From NCBI GenBank assembly GCA_029856155.1, contig JAHQWL010000035.1, positions 1-46,828 on the forward strand: DNA of 46,828 nt. The letters run 5' to 3'. This stretch comes from Promethearchaeia archaeon. GTDB taxonomy: Archaea; Asgardarchaeota; Lokiarchaeia; Sigyniarchaeales; SOKP01. Below the pieces are notes generated by a model. That model had not been told where the DNA came from, searched no databases, and saw nothing but the letters and a program-made list of their open reading frames with translations. Numbering within the stretch: the stretch's first letter is position 1; each line of letters opens with the position of its first letter. The position numbers and the translations under genes are program-made. Positions 26,565 through 35,365 of this stretch are shown here, in pieces.

Positions 26565-27932
26565 TTATGAATTTTTATTTTTCTTGATTAAGAGTGTGGA
26601 AACTAAAGATGCGATGCCGATAAGAATAAATATATCATATCCAGTTACAACATCGCCGTCTTCTGGGTGTGCGACCGGGCATTCCCCAATTATGAATTCT
26701 ACTAGGCAAACATCACTTCTGCCCGCGCCATAGCTCTGTGTATATCCCGTAACGAAAGCTGTTCCATTTGGGCCCAATACTACTCCTTGAGTAAGATCGG
26801 TTTCGCTTCCACCCCATATACAAGACCAATCTGCAACACCACTCGAATTAAACCTCACCAAGCACCAATCGTAATCTTCACCAACGGAAACTGAAGTGTA
26901 TCCTGCAATGTATGCATTACCAGAAGAATCCATCACCATAGCATAAGTATAAGCGTGATTTCTTTCTTTCCAAGTATTGTTCCATTGATAAACTCCTTCA
27001 GAAGTAAATTTTATCAAACCAAGTCTCTGGGGGACAGGACCGATATCAGCAGGTATTGAGCAACTCTGAGCTTGCTCGTAATATCCAGCAACATATAAAT
27101 CACCCGAAGGGCTATAAATTATTTCTGTCCCATCTTCATCATCAGCACAACCCCATGTTTTGTTCCATACCATCCCGCTCGAGTTAAACTTTACCAAGTA
27201 AAGGTCGGTTTTTCCCGCTCCAAAGCTTAAAGTATTGCCTACAACATAAGCATTTCCTAACGGATCTAAAGTCAAGCCATAAGCTCGATCACTATCAATT
27301 CCTCCGCAGGTGTAGTTCCATACCACACCACTCGAGTTGAACTTTACTAAACATACGTCATAATCACCCTCCCCAAAACTATTTGTATGTCCAGTTACAT
27401 AAGCATTGTTTTGGGAATCAAGAGTAATACTCCATCCAATGTCTTCGTTCATTCCTCCCCATGTATGGTTCCATTCTACAACACCACTAGGATTGATTTT
27501 TAGCAACCATATATCAGAACCGCCGACACCATAACTCTCAGTGTATCCTGCGATGTATATATTATCAAGTGAATCTAATACGATACTCCTACCAAAATCT
27601 GCATAAATTCCACCAAACGTTTTGTTCCATTCCACTCCAGAAGAATTGAATTTTATTAAACATAGATTAAAATCACTTACTCCTAAATAACCTTTGTGTC
27701 CAACTACATAGGAATTGTTTAAAGAATCTTTAGCGATATCCCATGCTGATTCCGAACCACTTCCACCCCAAGTGTAATATGAAAGATTAGTTGATGTAAT
27801 TGAATTATGAAGTTGATTAGAATCACTGTCGATTTTCGTATTAATCTCATTAAAGGCTGTCGGACCAATTAAAAGAAGCAAGCATATCCAAACAGCAAAA
27901 ACAAGTGAAAACCATTTTTTGTTTATTTTCAT
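26565..27932 (-). CDS. Secreted, membrane-anchored seven-bladed SBBP beta-propeller protein
   Basis: An N-terminal signal sequence (residues ~1-28, basic start then VFAVWICLLLLIGP) and a C-terminal hydrophobic helix followed by KKNKNS show export and anchoring with the propeller outside. Residues ~52-420 contain seven repeats of about 50 residues with the pattern W-N-x-TWGG, D-x-x-x-NAYV-x-G-T, FG-x-G-x-x-D and LVKFNSSG. These are SBBP (seven-bladed propeller) repeats, which fits one closed ring. Many NxS/T sites suggest N-glycosylation. The fifth repeat has a longer, cysteine-bearing insertion. Such proteins are cell-surface factors of unknown ligand. GC content is visibly higher than in neighbouring genes, which hints at transfer or different codon selection. 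Confidence 0.85.
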   Translation of the reverse strand: MKINKKWFSLVFAVWICLLLLIGPTAFNEINTKIDSDSNQLHNSITSTNLSYYTWGGSGSESAWDIAKDSLNNSYVVGHKGYLGVSDFNLCLIKFNSSGVEWNKTFGGIYADFGRSIVLDSLDNIYIAGYTESYGVGGSDIWLLKINPSGVVEWNHTWGGMNEDIGWSITLDSQNNAYVTGHTNSFGEGDYDVCLVKFNSSGVVWNYTCGGIDSDRAYGLTLDPLGNAYVVGNTLSFGAGKTDLYLVKFNSSGMVWNKTWGCADDEDGTEIIYSPSGDLYVAGYYEQAQSCSIPADIGPVPQRLGLIKFTSEGVYQWNNTWKERNHAYTYAMVMDSSGNAYIAGYTSVSVGEDYDWCLVRFNSSGVADWSCIWGGSETDLTQGVVLGPNGTAFVTGYTQSYGAGRSDVCLVEFIIGECPVAHPEDGDVVTGYDIFILIGIASLVSTLLIKKNKNS

Positions 27933-28123
27933 TTTTAATACCTATCAAAAATGACTTTCAAATTATAAATTTATTAATAGATTCGCTATAATAGGAAAGA
28001 TCTTTTCACTATTTATATTTATTCTGTGACAAATCAACTATAAAAAACTTATGGTTGAAATAACTACTTTAAGAAATAATGAAAAATTAATGTATAATAT
28101 TTTCACCGTTTAAAAACTATGAA

Positions 28124-29263
28124 TTAGATTAAAAGAGGATCTTTAGGGTTGTAAGTTACTTGTTCACATTTTTCTTTACCAACTATAAGATCATCTTCTA
28201 GTCTTATACCCCATTTACCAATCCAATATAAACCAGGTTCATTTGTATATACCATATTCTCTTTTAATATAGAATGTTCAGGTGCTTTCGAACTTACTCG
28301 AGGACCTACACCGTGTGCTTCGAAATCTAGTGCATGTCCTAATCCATGAAAGAACAATTTCTCATGATCATAACTTTTTTCAGCTAAATATTCGCGACAT
28401 TTTATTGCAGGTAAACGACTTGGGGTGCCATCAGTATAATATTTATTAGCAATTTCTTTTGATTCATAAAGTGCGTTGTACGCATCTATGAATTCTTCTG
28501 AAGGATTACTACCCACCCAATAAGTCCAAGTAATGTCAGAACACATCTCATCAATTTGCATACCGGTATCAATTAGAAGAGGTCCCGGCTTTATTTTTTC
28601 ATTTGAAGTGTTATGATGCGGGTCAGCAGAATGTTCTCCAGTGCCCACGATTGCCGGAAAAGCGGGTTTACCTACTTTTGCATATTCATATTCTAATTTT
28701 GCCATTACTTCTCGTTCAGTCATGCCGACTTTTGCGAAATCTGGAACTGTTTCTAGCAATTCAATAGTAGCTTTACATACATTTCGCAAATCTTTTAATT
28801 CTTCTGTAGATTTAACACATCTAAGTTCATATATTATAGGCGCTGCTGAAATAAACTCTGTATTTGGTGCTAACTTTTTTAGTGCTGAATAAGTACCAAA
28901 TGGTATGTAATCTGCATATGAAGTTGTATTCTCCTGAAAAATATTCTCTCCAAAATCAAGAGCTATCTTTGGTTTATTAACGAAATTTTTTAATTTTTCA
29001 ATAAATTCGCTTGTAGAATTAAACGGAATTACTTCTGCGGTTATCCCCTTTTTCTTAAGAGAATTTTTAACCATATTTGCTTCCATGACTACAGGAAGAA
29101 CTTTATGATTCCCATCAGCATCAATAAAAATCGCATGAAGAGCATGAGAACCAACTCCTAATAAATAACGAGAATGAATATCATTATCTTCATCACAAAC
29201 TATTAACCAACCATCTCCATTTATTTCTTGGAGGATTTGTTGAGCTTTTTCAAATTTATTCAT
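28124..29263 (-). CDS. M24 family metallopeptidase (Xaa-Pro aminopeptidase/prolidase-like)
   Basis: Residues ~1-140 are the creatinase-like N-terminal domain, and residues ~150-379 are the pita-bread catalytic domain. The five metal ligands are in place: D232 in IDTGMQ, D243 in CSDITW, H310 in HGLGHALD, E342 in TNEPGLY and E356 in IRLEDD. H211 in GTGEHSADPHH lies at the substrate-side histidine position. The enzyme probably removes residues before or after proline from short peptides in the cytosol, using two metal ions. It is 379 residues long, as expected for archaeal PepQ. The ATG start is clear, and the gene stands alone on its strand. Confidence 0.9.
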   Translation of the reverse strand: MNKFEKAQQILQEINGDGWLIVCDEDNDIHSRYLLGVGSHALHAIFIDADGNHKVLPVVMEANMVKNSLKKKGITAEVIPFNSTSEFIEKLKNFVNKPKIALDFGENIFQENTTSYADYIPFGTYSALKKLAPNTEFISAAPIIYELRCVKSTEELKDLRNVCKATIELLETVPDFAKVGMTEREVMAKLEYEYAKVGKPAFPAIVGTGEHSADPHHNTSNEKIKPGPLLIDTGMQIDEMCSDITWTYWVGSNPSEEFIDAYNALYESKEIANKYYTDGTPSRLPAIKCREYLAEKSYDHEKLFFHGLGHALDFEAHGVGPRVSSKAPEHSILKENMVYTNEPGLYWIGKWGIRLEDDLIVGKEKCEQVTYNPKDPLLI

Positions 29264-29502
29264 AGATCAAATCATTAAATGGTTTTTAATTAATTTTATT
29301 AAAATACAGTATTTTTGATATATTTGTTTAAGAATAAAAATTTATAGATTCACAATCTAGCGAATAATTGTTATAACCTATTGATACTAAGAAAAAGAAT
29401 TTTTACTAATTTTTTATTTTTTAAGAATAAAAATATTTATTATAACTTAGTCCATTAATTAATAAGGATTAACAAAAATATTCAATCAAGTTGAGGAGTG
29501 AT

Positions 29503-29955
29503 ATGACAGAAATAAAAAAACTACAATTAAGTACGGGAATAGAGGTAGATTTTGATAAAAAAGCACCAACTACTCTCTTTGAGCTGATAATTAGTGAGAT
29601 ATTGATTCCAAAATATAAAGAAAATGCTGATTGGAACTTAAGTTTAAATATTATCATTGAAGAAATGAATCGCCTCATAAAAAAGTATGATTTAAACCCC
29701 AAGTTAAAACTAGGATTACTGAATGATGTTGAGGAACATTTAGATAAAGACATCGAAGAACTCACGGGAGTAGATAAAATTGAAATACTATTTTTGAATA
29801 TGGATGATTACGTTGAAGATATAAAAAAAATAATACTTTCAGGGAAAGATAAGGAAGAAATTCGCACAAGTATGGCTCAAGTAGTAATGCCCTTAACGCT
29901 TTATGAATTATCTGAGCTTTTTATTTATTTAGGAAAGCGAACTTTTTTAAAATAA
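29503..29955 (+). CDS. Uncharacterised 150-residue helical protein
   Basis: No family is recognised. The protein is almost entirely alpha-helical and acidic, without membrane helices or metal motifs. It has a hydrophobic core helix (LFELIISEILIPKY), an acidic middle (DVEEHLDKDIEEL) and a second hydrophobic end (PLTLYELSELFIYLGKR). The ATG at 29503 is preferred over the TTG at 29491 because GAGGAGTGAT sits directly upstream as a ribosome-binding site. It converges on the PEP-synthase-like ATP-grasp gene with 18 bp between stops. Confidence 0.6.
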   Translation: MTEIKKLQLSTGIEVDFDKKAPTTLFELIISEILIPKYKENADWNLSLNIIIEEMNRLIKKYDLNPKLKLGLLNDVEEHLDKDIEELTGVDKIEILFLNMDDYVEDIKKIILSGKDKEEIRTSMAQVVMPLTLYELSELFIYLGKRTFLK

Positions 29956-29973
29956 TCAATTTTTTATCTTTTT

Positions 29974-30966
29974 TTAAATTCTATCGGTTTTCCTTTCTCT
30001 TAAAGTCGTAATCGGTCTACTCTGTAAAATATAGAGAATATCATTTTCGATTGCCCACTCAATGTCTTGAGGATAATTGAAACTTTTTTCAAGTTTTAAT
30101 CCAAGTTTATAGAGTCTAAAAAGTTGTGAATCATCAAGAGAACATACTTTTTGGAGATTTTTTTTAGTTGCTATTAAAGTTGTAGAAGATTCAGAAGGAT
30201 TAGGAATAGACATTTTTTCTTTTTCTCCTATAACCTTTTTTATAATACTAAACTTATTCTTGCTTATAATTAATAGATCTGGGATTATTAAATTACTTGT
30301 TATAGTTTCGCCAAGTCCCCAAGTGGAATTAACCAACATTTCATTCTTTGAATTATTTATTATGTTTGCTGTGAATAAAACCCCTGAAACTTGAGAATTG
30401 ACCATTTTTTGAATAATTACTGCCATTTCTAAGTCTTTTAACAAAATCTGCGTATTACTTTTTCTTATCTGTAGAAGATATAGTAATGCATTTGGAGTAA
30501 ATAAAGAGATCCAACAATTCTTTACCGATTCTAGTATCTCATCAAAAGTGATAATATTTAAGTAACTTTCTGCTTGTCCTGCAAATGAGAATTTAATTGA
30601 ATCTTCGATATTTGCTGAAGACCTAACAGAAAATGAGACTTTTTTCCCAACATTCTTACAAGTAATATCAAATGCTTTTTTAATTTCTTTAATAACCTCA
30701 GGGGGGATTTGAGATTTCAGAAATAAGTTCTTAATTTCTTTAGATATATTTAAAACATCTTTAGGTTGATAATCTAGTGAGAATCTATTGAAAATTTCTT
30801 CTTTTACAGGAGAATTTTCAAGAAATCTTTTAAAGGCAAGTGTATTTACAATAAATCCCAATGGAACATTTATTCCAAGTTTAATTAGATTTATTAAATT
30901 TGACCCTTTGCCACCAAATAAGCTCAGATTTGGGCTTACATTAGTTAAAAATTCTACATAAGTCAT
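29974..30966 (-). CDS. PEP-synthase/PPDK-type ATP-grasp domain protein (stand-alone)
   Basis: The 330 residues correspond only to the N-terminal nucleotide-binding half of PEP synthase, pyruvate phosphate dikinase or rifampin phosphotransferase. Signatures are FGGKGSNLINLIKLG with PLGFIV at the start, FSVRSSANIEDS (~115), FAGQAESYLN, GVLFTANI (~195), WGLGETI and a C-terminal DIEWAIENDILYILQSRPI. In those enzymes this domain transfers a phosphate of ATP to a histidine on a swivelling domain. Here the histidine domain is a separate gene just upstream on the same strand (31008-31364), and no PEP/pyruvate barrel follows. The pair could phosphorylate a small molecule or protein other than pyruvate. 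Confidence 0.85.
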   Translation of the reverse strand: MTYVEFLTNVSPNLSLFGGKGSNLINLIKLGINVPLGFIVNTLAFKRFLENSPVKEEIFNRFSLDYQPKDVLNISKEIKNLFLKSQIPPEVIKEIKKAFDITCKNVGKKVSFSVRSSANIEDSIKFSFAGQAESYLNIITFDEILESVKNCWISLFTPNALLYLLQIRKSNTQILLKDLEMAVIIQKMVNSQVSGVLFTANIINNSKNEMLVNSTWGLGETITSNLIIPDLLIISKNKFSIIKKVIGEKEKMSIPNPSESSTTLIATKKNLQKVCSLDDSQLFRLYKLGLKLEKSFNYPQDIEWAIENDILYILQSRPITTLRERKTDRI

Positions 30967-31007
30967 TTTTTAATTAAAAATGAATCGAGTGTAAAATAAT
31001 TTAGTCA

Positions 31008-31364
31008 TTAATCAAGTAAATATAAAATCCCATTATCATCTTCATCATGAACGATTTTTGCTGTTTTCCCATCTAATGATGAGATATCGTCTATTAGAAA
31101 TTTAATGCCCATAATACAAGGCAAACCAAATTCTCTAGAAACTATAGCTAAATGCGAACCTGCAGAACCTTTTGTACATATAGTACCAACCAAATCGGAT
31201 ATAATTGGGCTAAGTGTTGTGATTCCGGCATCTTCTACAATACAAATTTTTCCAGTAGCTTCATCAAATAGATTAATGACATCTTCTATTGTTTGAATAT
31301 AAGCTAATTCTCCAGTAACTTCAGATTTTGACGAACAAGATAAACCTTCACCGATTTTTTCCAT
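31008..31364 (-). CDS. PEP-utilising-enzyme phosphohistidine (mobile) domain protein
   Basis: This 118-residue protein is a free-standing swivelling domain. KGSAGSHLAIVSREFGLP matches the phosphohistidine signature, with His71 as the phosphate carrier. LVGTICTKG and KIVHDED complete the fold. It carries phosphate between the ATP-grasp domain and an acceptor site in PEP synthase-like enzymes. The ATP-grasp gene follows 41 bp downstream on the same strand, so the two are probably co-expressed as a split enzyme. No tyrosine or substrate domain is attached. Confidence 0.85.
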   Translation of the reverse strand: MEKIGEGLSCSSKSEVTGELAYIQTIEDVINLFDEATGKICIVEDAGITTLSPIISDLVGTICTKGSAGSHLAIVSREFGLPCIMGIKFLIDDISSLDGKTAKIVHDEDDNGILYLLD

Positions 31365-31526
31365 AAGAGATATCCCTAAGAGATCCTATTATATTGTAGT
31401 TAAATGATTTTTTATTTTTTATATATTACTTAAATTTTTTTAAAAATATGAGATTCAATTATTAATTATAAATATTAATAAGTTGAAATTACTAATCAAT
31501 AACCAAAATTTTATGAGAATAGCGAT

Positions 31527-32684
31527 ATGAATATTAAAGAAACTAATGAATTAATTGCTCATGTATCTGAAATAATTGATTACCAAGTTTCAAAGAGGGG
31601 TTTGTTAGAATCACAACTATTTCCCGTTACTGCTTATATTTGTGTCTCTTTTTATAATGCTTATGACATGCTCTATGATATTTTGAAAAAAGTATCAGAA
31701 AAAATTACTCCAGAAAAGATGGGAAAAGAAAGTCGGAAGATTTTATCAGAGATCCAAGCTCTTAGTATTTTCTATATACCATTATATTATATGGCGGGTC
31801 GAATGGGCGAGATCTATAGAAATAATGAAGATCCGAAAAGCGAAAGTGAAGAAAAAAGAAAGCAAACTATGTTCATATTAGATTTCTGGAGAAGATTAGC
31901 ATCCTCTTATTTTCCAAATAATAAATTATCTGTAAATGATTCAGCAAAGAAAAATATTGCATTAAACCAATCGGATATCGATTGGACATTAAATAATATT
32001 AAAGATGTTTCTAAAGAACAAGCTATGAAAATTAAAAGAACTATGGCAAACTTAGAACTGATTTCATACATAGATGAATGTGAAGCGAGAGCAAAATTAT
32101 GTGATCATGGACCCTATCGAGTAGATGAGAATGAAATTTTAGTTTTTCGAGAAATATTGCATTTGTACGATGGTGATAAACCTCATTTTCCTTGGTCTGC
32201 AACTGACGCAACGGCACCATATACGAATATTGCATTTGTTCTTCGCTTAAAAAATGTTGAAATAGAATTGGATGAATTTGCATCTCTAGAATCAAAACCT
32301 ATTGATTTTACAGATAATATAACAGGTGCGGCAATGCTAACTAGAGACGCAAACGATGTGATCCCGCTCGATTTTGATGTTTTAGATGCGTTTAATGATT
32401 ACGCTGTAAAGGCAAATAAGGAATTGTACTTGAAGTTTTCAAAATGGGATAGAAAACAGAGATTAATTGCTGGGGCTTACGCTTATTGCTATGGATATGC
32501 TAGATATACAAATTTTGTAGGAATAACCGATGAAATAAATTGGGATCTAACAGAAAGAACAATGAATAAATATATACCAGAATTCATGGAAAGTGATTTT
32601 GATCAAGGCATTCCAAGATTTTTCAGAAGTAGGGGAAAGAAAAAAAGGGAAGGACCATCTCTTTATTTATTGCCAGAGGATTAG
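31527..32684 (+). CDS. Uncharacterised 385-residue protein, first gene of operon with a DUF7064-like gene
   Basis: No named family is recognised. The N-terminal ~150 residues are helical, the middle has a strand-like part with PHFPWSATDATAPYTNIAF and FVLRLKNVEIELDEF, and the C-terminal 100 residues are helical again with a basic tail (FFRSRGKKKREG). There are several histidine, aspartate and tryptophan-containing clusters but no clear catalytic motif and no signal peptide. The next gene starts 5 bp after its stop, so the two are almost certainly co-transcribed. It is divergent from the split PEP-synthase-like pair with ~160 bp between. Confidence 0.65.
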   Translation: MNIKETNELIAHVSEIIDYQVSKRGLLESQLFPVTAYICVSFYNAYDMLYDILKKVSEKITPEKMGKESRKILSEIQALSIFYIPLYYMAGRMGEIYRNNEDPKSESEEKRKQTMFILDFWRRLASSYFPNNKLSVNDSAKKNIALNQSDIDWTLNNIKDVSKEQAMKIKRTMANLELISYIDECEARAKLCDHGPYRVDENEILVFREILHLYDGDKPHFPWSATDATAPYTNIAFVLRLKNVEIELDEFASLESKPIDFTDNITGAAMLTRDANDVIPLDFDVLDAFNDYAVKANKELYLKFSKWDRKQRLIAGAYAYCYGYARYTNFVGITDEINWDLTERTMNKYIPEFMESDFDQGIPRFFRSRGKKKREGPSLYLLPED

Positions 32685-32689
32685 CTAAT

Positions 32690-33610
32690 ATGAATACTAA
32701 GGATTCACAGTCAAGGTTAACAGAAGCAGATGAGCTTCTTCATAAACCTACTAGCGAATCAAAATGGCGAGAATCATATTATTTTAATTGGGTTGATATT
32801 CAAAATGAAATTTCTGGTTTTTCGACCATAGGTTTTGTTCCTAACGAAAAGCGGCGAGAATTTGTTTTTTTGCTCTTTTTACAAGGAAGAAATGAAGTCT
32901 ATTATAAAGAACCACCACTTCTTCATTATGAAGATAATATTAATTCAATGCTCGAAGATAAAAAGCTTTCATATAAACTAATTGAACCATTTAAGGTTTG
33001 GCAAATCGATTATAACTCACGTAAATTAAAATTCAAACTTACATTTGAAACGAGATTTCCTACTTATTCTTTTGGAATTGATTCTTCTGCATCATGGCAC
33101 CAACATTTTGAAGCATCAGGGAAAATTATAGGAGAATTAATATTGAAAGATAATAAAAAGATTGAAATTAATGGATATGGACAACGTGATAAGAGCTGGG
33201 GATATCGTGATTGGCATCAATTTGATAAATGGTATGCAGGTCATTTCCAATTCGAAGGATGGTCATGTACTTTCCGAAAAGATTATTTTGGCAACCAAAT
33301 CGATTTATCAGGGCATACATCAAATAATGAGGGAAATATTCCATTATCTTCTCTAGAAATTGAAACATGTAATGATGACGATCAATTTAATAGTCCCCTT
33401 GCAACTACTTATTTTATTACAGATAAAAAGGATAATTCTTATACAATTAAAGCAGAGAGAATTAAAAAGAATTCATTTATAAGGTTTGCGAGGAGCTTTC
33501 AAGGTGGTTATACTGAACTTTTTGAGCAGATGGTATTCATGAAAAATTTTGATACAGGTGAAATTGGTTCGGGTATGATGGAGCATTTAAGAACGCATCA
33601 TATAGAATAA
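32690..33610 (+). CDS. AttH/CrtC-like lipocalin-family protein (DUF7064-type)
   Basis: The 306-residue protein is strand-rich. The central GYGQRDKSWGYRDW (residues ~163-176) matches the G-x-x-x-RD-x-SWG-x-RDW signature of a group related to AttH/hydroxyneurosporene synthase-like double lipocalins (DUF7064). Such proteins have a hydrophobic barrel that binds isoprenoids, sterols or other lipids; some related members are hydratases. No signal peptide is visible, so it is probably cytosolic. It follows the unknown 385-residue protein by 5 bp, which suggests one complex or pathway. Being next to a split PEP-synthase-like kinase recalls enzymes that phosphorylate small lipophilic molecules, but that is inference. 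Confidence 0.65.
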   Translation: MNTKDSQSRLTEADELLHKPTSESKWRESYYFNWVDIQNEISGFSTIGFVPNEKRREFVFLLFLQGRNEVYYKEPPLLHYEDNINSMLEDKKLSYKLIEPFKVWQIDYNSRKLKFKLTFETRFPTYSFGIDSSASWHQHFEASGKIIGELILKDNKKIEINGYGQRDKSWGYRDWHQFDKWYAGHFQFEGWSCTFRKDYFGNQIDLSGHTSNNEGNIPLSSLEIETCNDDDQFNSPLATTYFITDKKDNSYTIKAERIKKNSFIRFARSFQGGYTELFEQMVFMKNFDTGEIGSGMMEHLRTHHIE

Positions 33611-33623
33611 AAAAAAATAAGAA

Positions 33624-33881
33624 TTAAGATAAGAAATGAGAGAGACTTATTATTGCAGCATTTAACACAACTTCATCACCCTCTTCCGCAGCTATGCTTA
33701 GTTTTTTAGGACGATCAATTCTGAAACCGTCTAAAGAATTAATTGGAAATTCAATGCGTCCTTCTTTATCACTTTCGATAAAAAATATTTGCTGATTGAT
33801 TCCACAGTGCCTGAGTCTATAAATTCTCATTTTATGCTCAGTATCATCCTTTAAGGTAATTATCAAATCCATTTCATCCAA
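33624..33881 (-). CDS. Small protein, paralogue A (85 aa)
   Basis: No family is recognised. Residues form strand-rich repeats: DLIITLKDDTEHKMRIYRL, a cysteine in RHCGINQQIFF, IESDKEGRIEFPINSLDGF and RIDRPKK, then a short acidic stretch and a hydrophobic tail. The sequence is clearly homologous to the next gene (33965-34210), with CGINQ, FFIES, KEGRIEFPI and FRIDRPK shared. Size and strand pattern suggest a small beta-barrel. The gene is convergent with the lipocalin-like gene (13 bp between stops). Confidence 0.7.
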   Translation of the reverse strand: MDEMDLIITLKDDTEHKMRIYRLRHCGINQQIFFIESDKEGRIEFPINSLDGFRIDRPKKLSIAAEEGDEVVLNAAIISLSHFLS

Positions 33882-33964
33882 CCTTCTTAACTTTCAAACT
33901 TTTTTATTTATATTATTACTTTTTCAACTATTGGGATATATCGAATGAATTATAGTATCAATGA

Positions 33965-34210
33965 CTATATTAAATGTTTTGAGAGAATTCCAATTGCAGT
34001 ATATAACACGGTACTATCATCTTCATAAGCGGTTCTATGACTTTTTGGACGATCAATCCTAAAACCACTCAAATTTTCAATAGGAAATTCAATACGACCT
34101 TCTTTTGCGCTTTCGATAAAAAATTTTTTCTGATTAATTCCACATTCTATGAGTCTAAGGATCGTCATTTTAAACTGAGTTCCATCTTTTAAGAAAATAT
34201 TCAAATCCAA
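33965..34210 (-). CDS. Small protein, paralogue B (81 aa)
   Basis: The tandem paralogue of the 85-residue protein downstream, on the same strand with 83 bp between. It shares DLxIxLKDxTxxKM, ECGINQKKFFIES, KEGRIEFPI and FRIDRPK with it. The C-terminal ~20 residues (YEDDSTVLYTAIGILSKHLI) are similar in type but not in sequence. Presumably the two arose by local duplication. No function is known; the single conserved cysteine and the strand-rich core are the only hints. Confidence 0.7.
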   Translation of the reverse strand: MDLNIFLKDGTQFKMTILRLIECGINQKKFFIESAKEGRIEFPIENLSGFRIDRPKSHRTAYEDDSTVLYTAIGILSKHLI

Positions 34211-34341
34211 TTGATCCAGCCTTTTTAAATTTCAAGTTTTAATATAATATTTCCTCTGTTACTATAAAAAACTATTTTTAAATTAATATGATATTTAAAT
34301 ACTAAAATTAATGTGAGCCGAGCTTAAACATCAAGATACAA

Positions 34342-34360
34342 ATTCAGTATTGAGCTGAAT
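34342..34360. other. Perfect 6-bp inverted repeat in the 34.2-34.5 kb intergenic region
   Basis: ATTCAG (34342-34347) and CTGAAT (34355-34360) flank a 7-base centre. It lies between divergent transcription units, about 130 bp upstream of the Fe-S gene, and could be a regulator site; TrmB-like proteins bind palindromes, but no experiment links them here. Confidence 0.25.
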
Positions 34361-34417
34361 ATGATTGAGTCTTTAATAACTTTTCAAAATAAAAAAATTA
34401 ATATTTAAAATTAAAAG

Positions 34418-34428
34418 TTATATATAAT
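34418..34428 (+). promoter_or_regulatory. TATA-like element for the Fe-S operon
   Basis: TTATATATAAT lies about 60 bp before the ATG at 34488, which would give a 5' leader of ~35 bases. AAGGGG at ~34472 could serve as ribosome-binding site. Confidence 0.4.
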
Positions 34429-34487
34429 TTAACATTTAATCTAAAAAAAAGGTTAAAAATTTTAAAGATATTAAGGGGAAAATAAAA

Positions 34488-35357
34488 ATGTGTAAATGGT
34501 GTATGCAACATGGAATCGGAAAAAAATGGTACATGAATGCAAGAAATTATTCAGATCAGCTTGCTGATGAACACAATCTTCGAGAATATTTAACTGAGCA
34601 GTGGATGAATTTTGAAGCGGTATATATCAGAAAAATTGCGGGATTATCTTCAAAAGGTTTGGGCTACAAATTACAGATGCCGTTAATTGGAAAAATTCTT
34701 CGATGGAGTGTTGAACGAATGATACACGGAGCTGTTAAACATCCGAATCCTATTAGAGCAGATGGTCATATTGGGCAGGTTATACCTATGGAAGACGCTC
34801 AAATTATTCTCGCAAATCTAGCAGCAGAACCGATAGTTGAAACCTATTGCATGTGTCGTAAAATGCAACGAGGCGTAAATTATCAGTGTTGTATTAATTT
34901 TGGAGTGCTTTCAGAAGTTTTGGAAAAGCTTCCAAGATTTATACCTAAAGAGAGAGCACATAGGATATCTCGAGAAGAAGCAATGGAAAGAATAGAACAA
35001 CATAATAAAAATGGATTAGTATCTACTGTTTGGTATCAACCTTATCCATATATAAATGCTATATGTAATTGTGAGAGCCCAGAATGTGGTGCTTTGCGCT
35101 TAAGAAATGATTTTGATCTAATGATAATGTCTAAAGCAGAATACATAATTGAATTAAATCAAGATAATTGTCAAGGGTGTAAAGCTTGTGTATCTATGTG
35201 CCAATGGAGTGCTATACGTTATATCCCATCTATTAAGAGAGTTATAATTGATTACAATAAGTGTTTTGGATGTGGAGTCTGTCGTCATGCTTGTAAACAT
35301 GACGCTCTAAAGCTTATACCAAGGCAAGAATTTCATGGATTTGATGGACATTTTTAG
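34488..35357 (+). CDS. 4Fe-4S ferredoxin-domain protein with additional cysteine motifs (289 aa)
   Basis: Three cysteine regions are visible. The N-terminus has CKWC (2-5). The middle has ETYCMCRKM, NYQCCINFG and ICNCESPECG, the pattern seen in redox proteins with a C-x-CR, CC and C-x-C...C domain followed by ferredoxins. The C-terminus is a classic 2x[4Fe-4S] ferredoxin: C228-x2-C231-x2-C234-x3-C238 and C259-x2-C262-x2-C265-x3-C269. The helical stretch at residues ~60-130 (IRKIAGLSSKGLG, LRWSVERMIHGAV) has no known match. The protein is likely a cytosolic electron carrier or assembly factor. The next gene, 8 bp downstream, is another ferredoxin-like gene, so both act together. Confidence 0.78.
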   Translation: MCKWCMQHGIGKKWYMNARNYSDQLADEHNLREYLTEQWMNFEAVYIRKIAGLSSKGLGYKLQMPLIGKILRWSVERMIHGAVKHPNPIRADGHIGQVIPMEDAQIILANLAAEPIVETYCMCRKMQRGVNYQCCINFGVLSEVLEKLPRFIPKERAHRISREEAMERIEQHNKNGLVSTVWYQPYPYINAICNCESPECGALRLRNDFDLMIMSKAEYIIELNQDNCQGCKACVSMCQWSAIRYIPSIKRVIIDYNKCFGCGVCRHACKHDALKLIPRQEFHGFDGHF

Positions 35358-35365
35358 GTGGTTTT

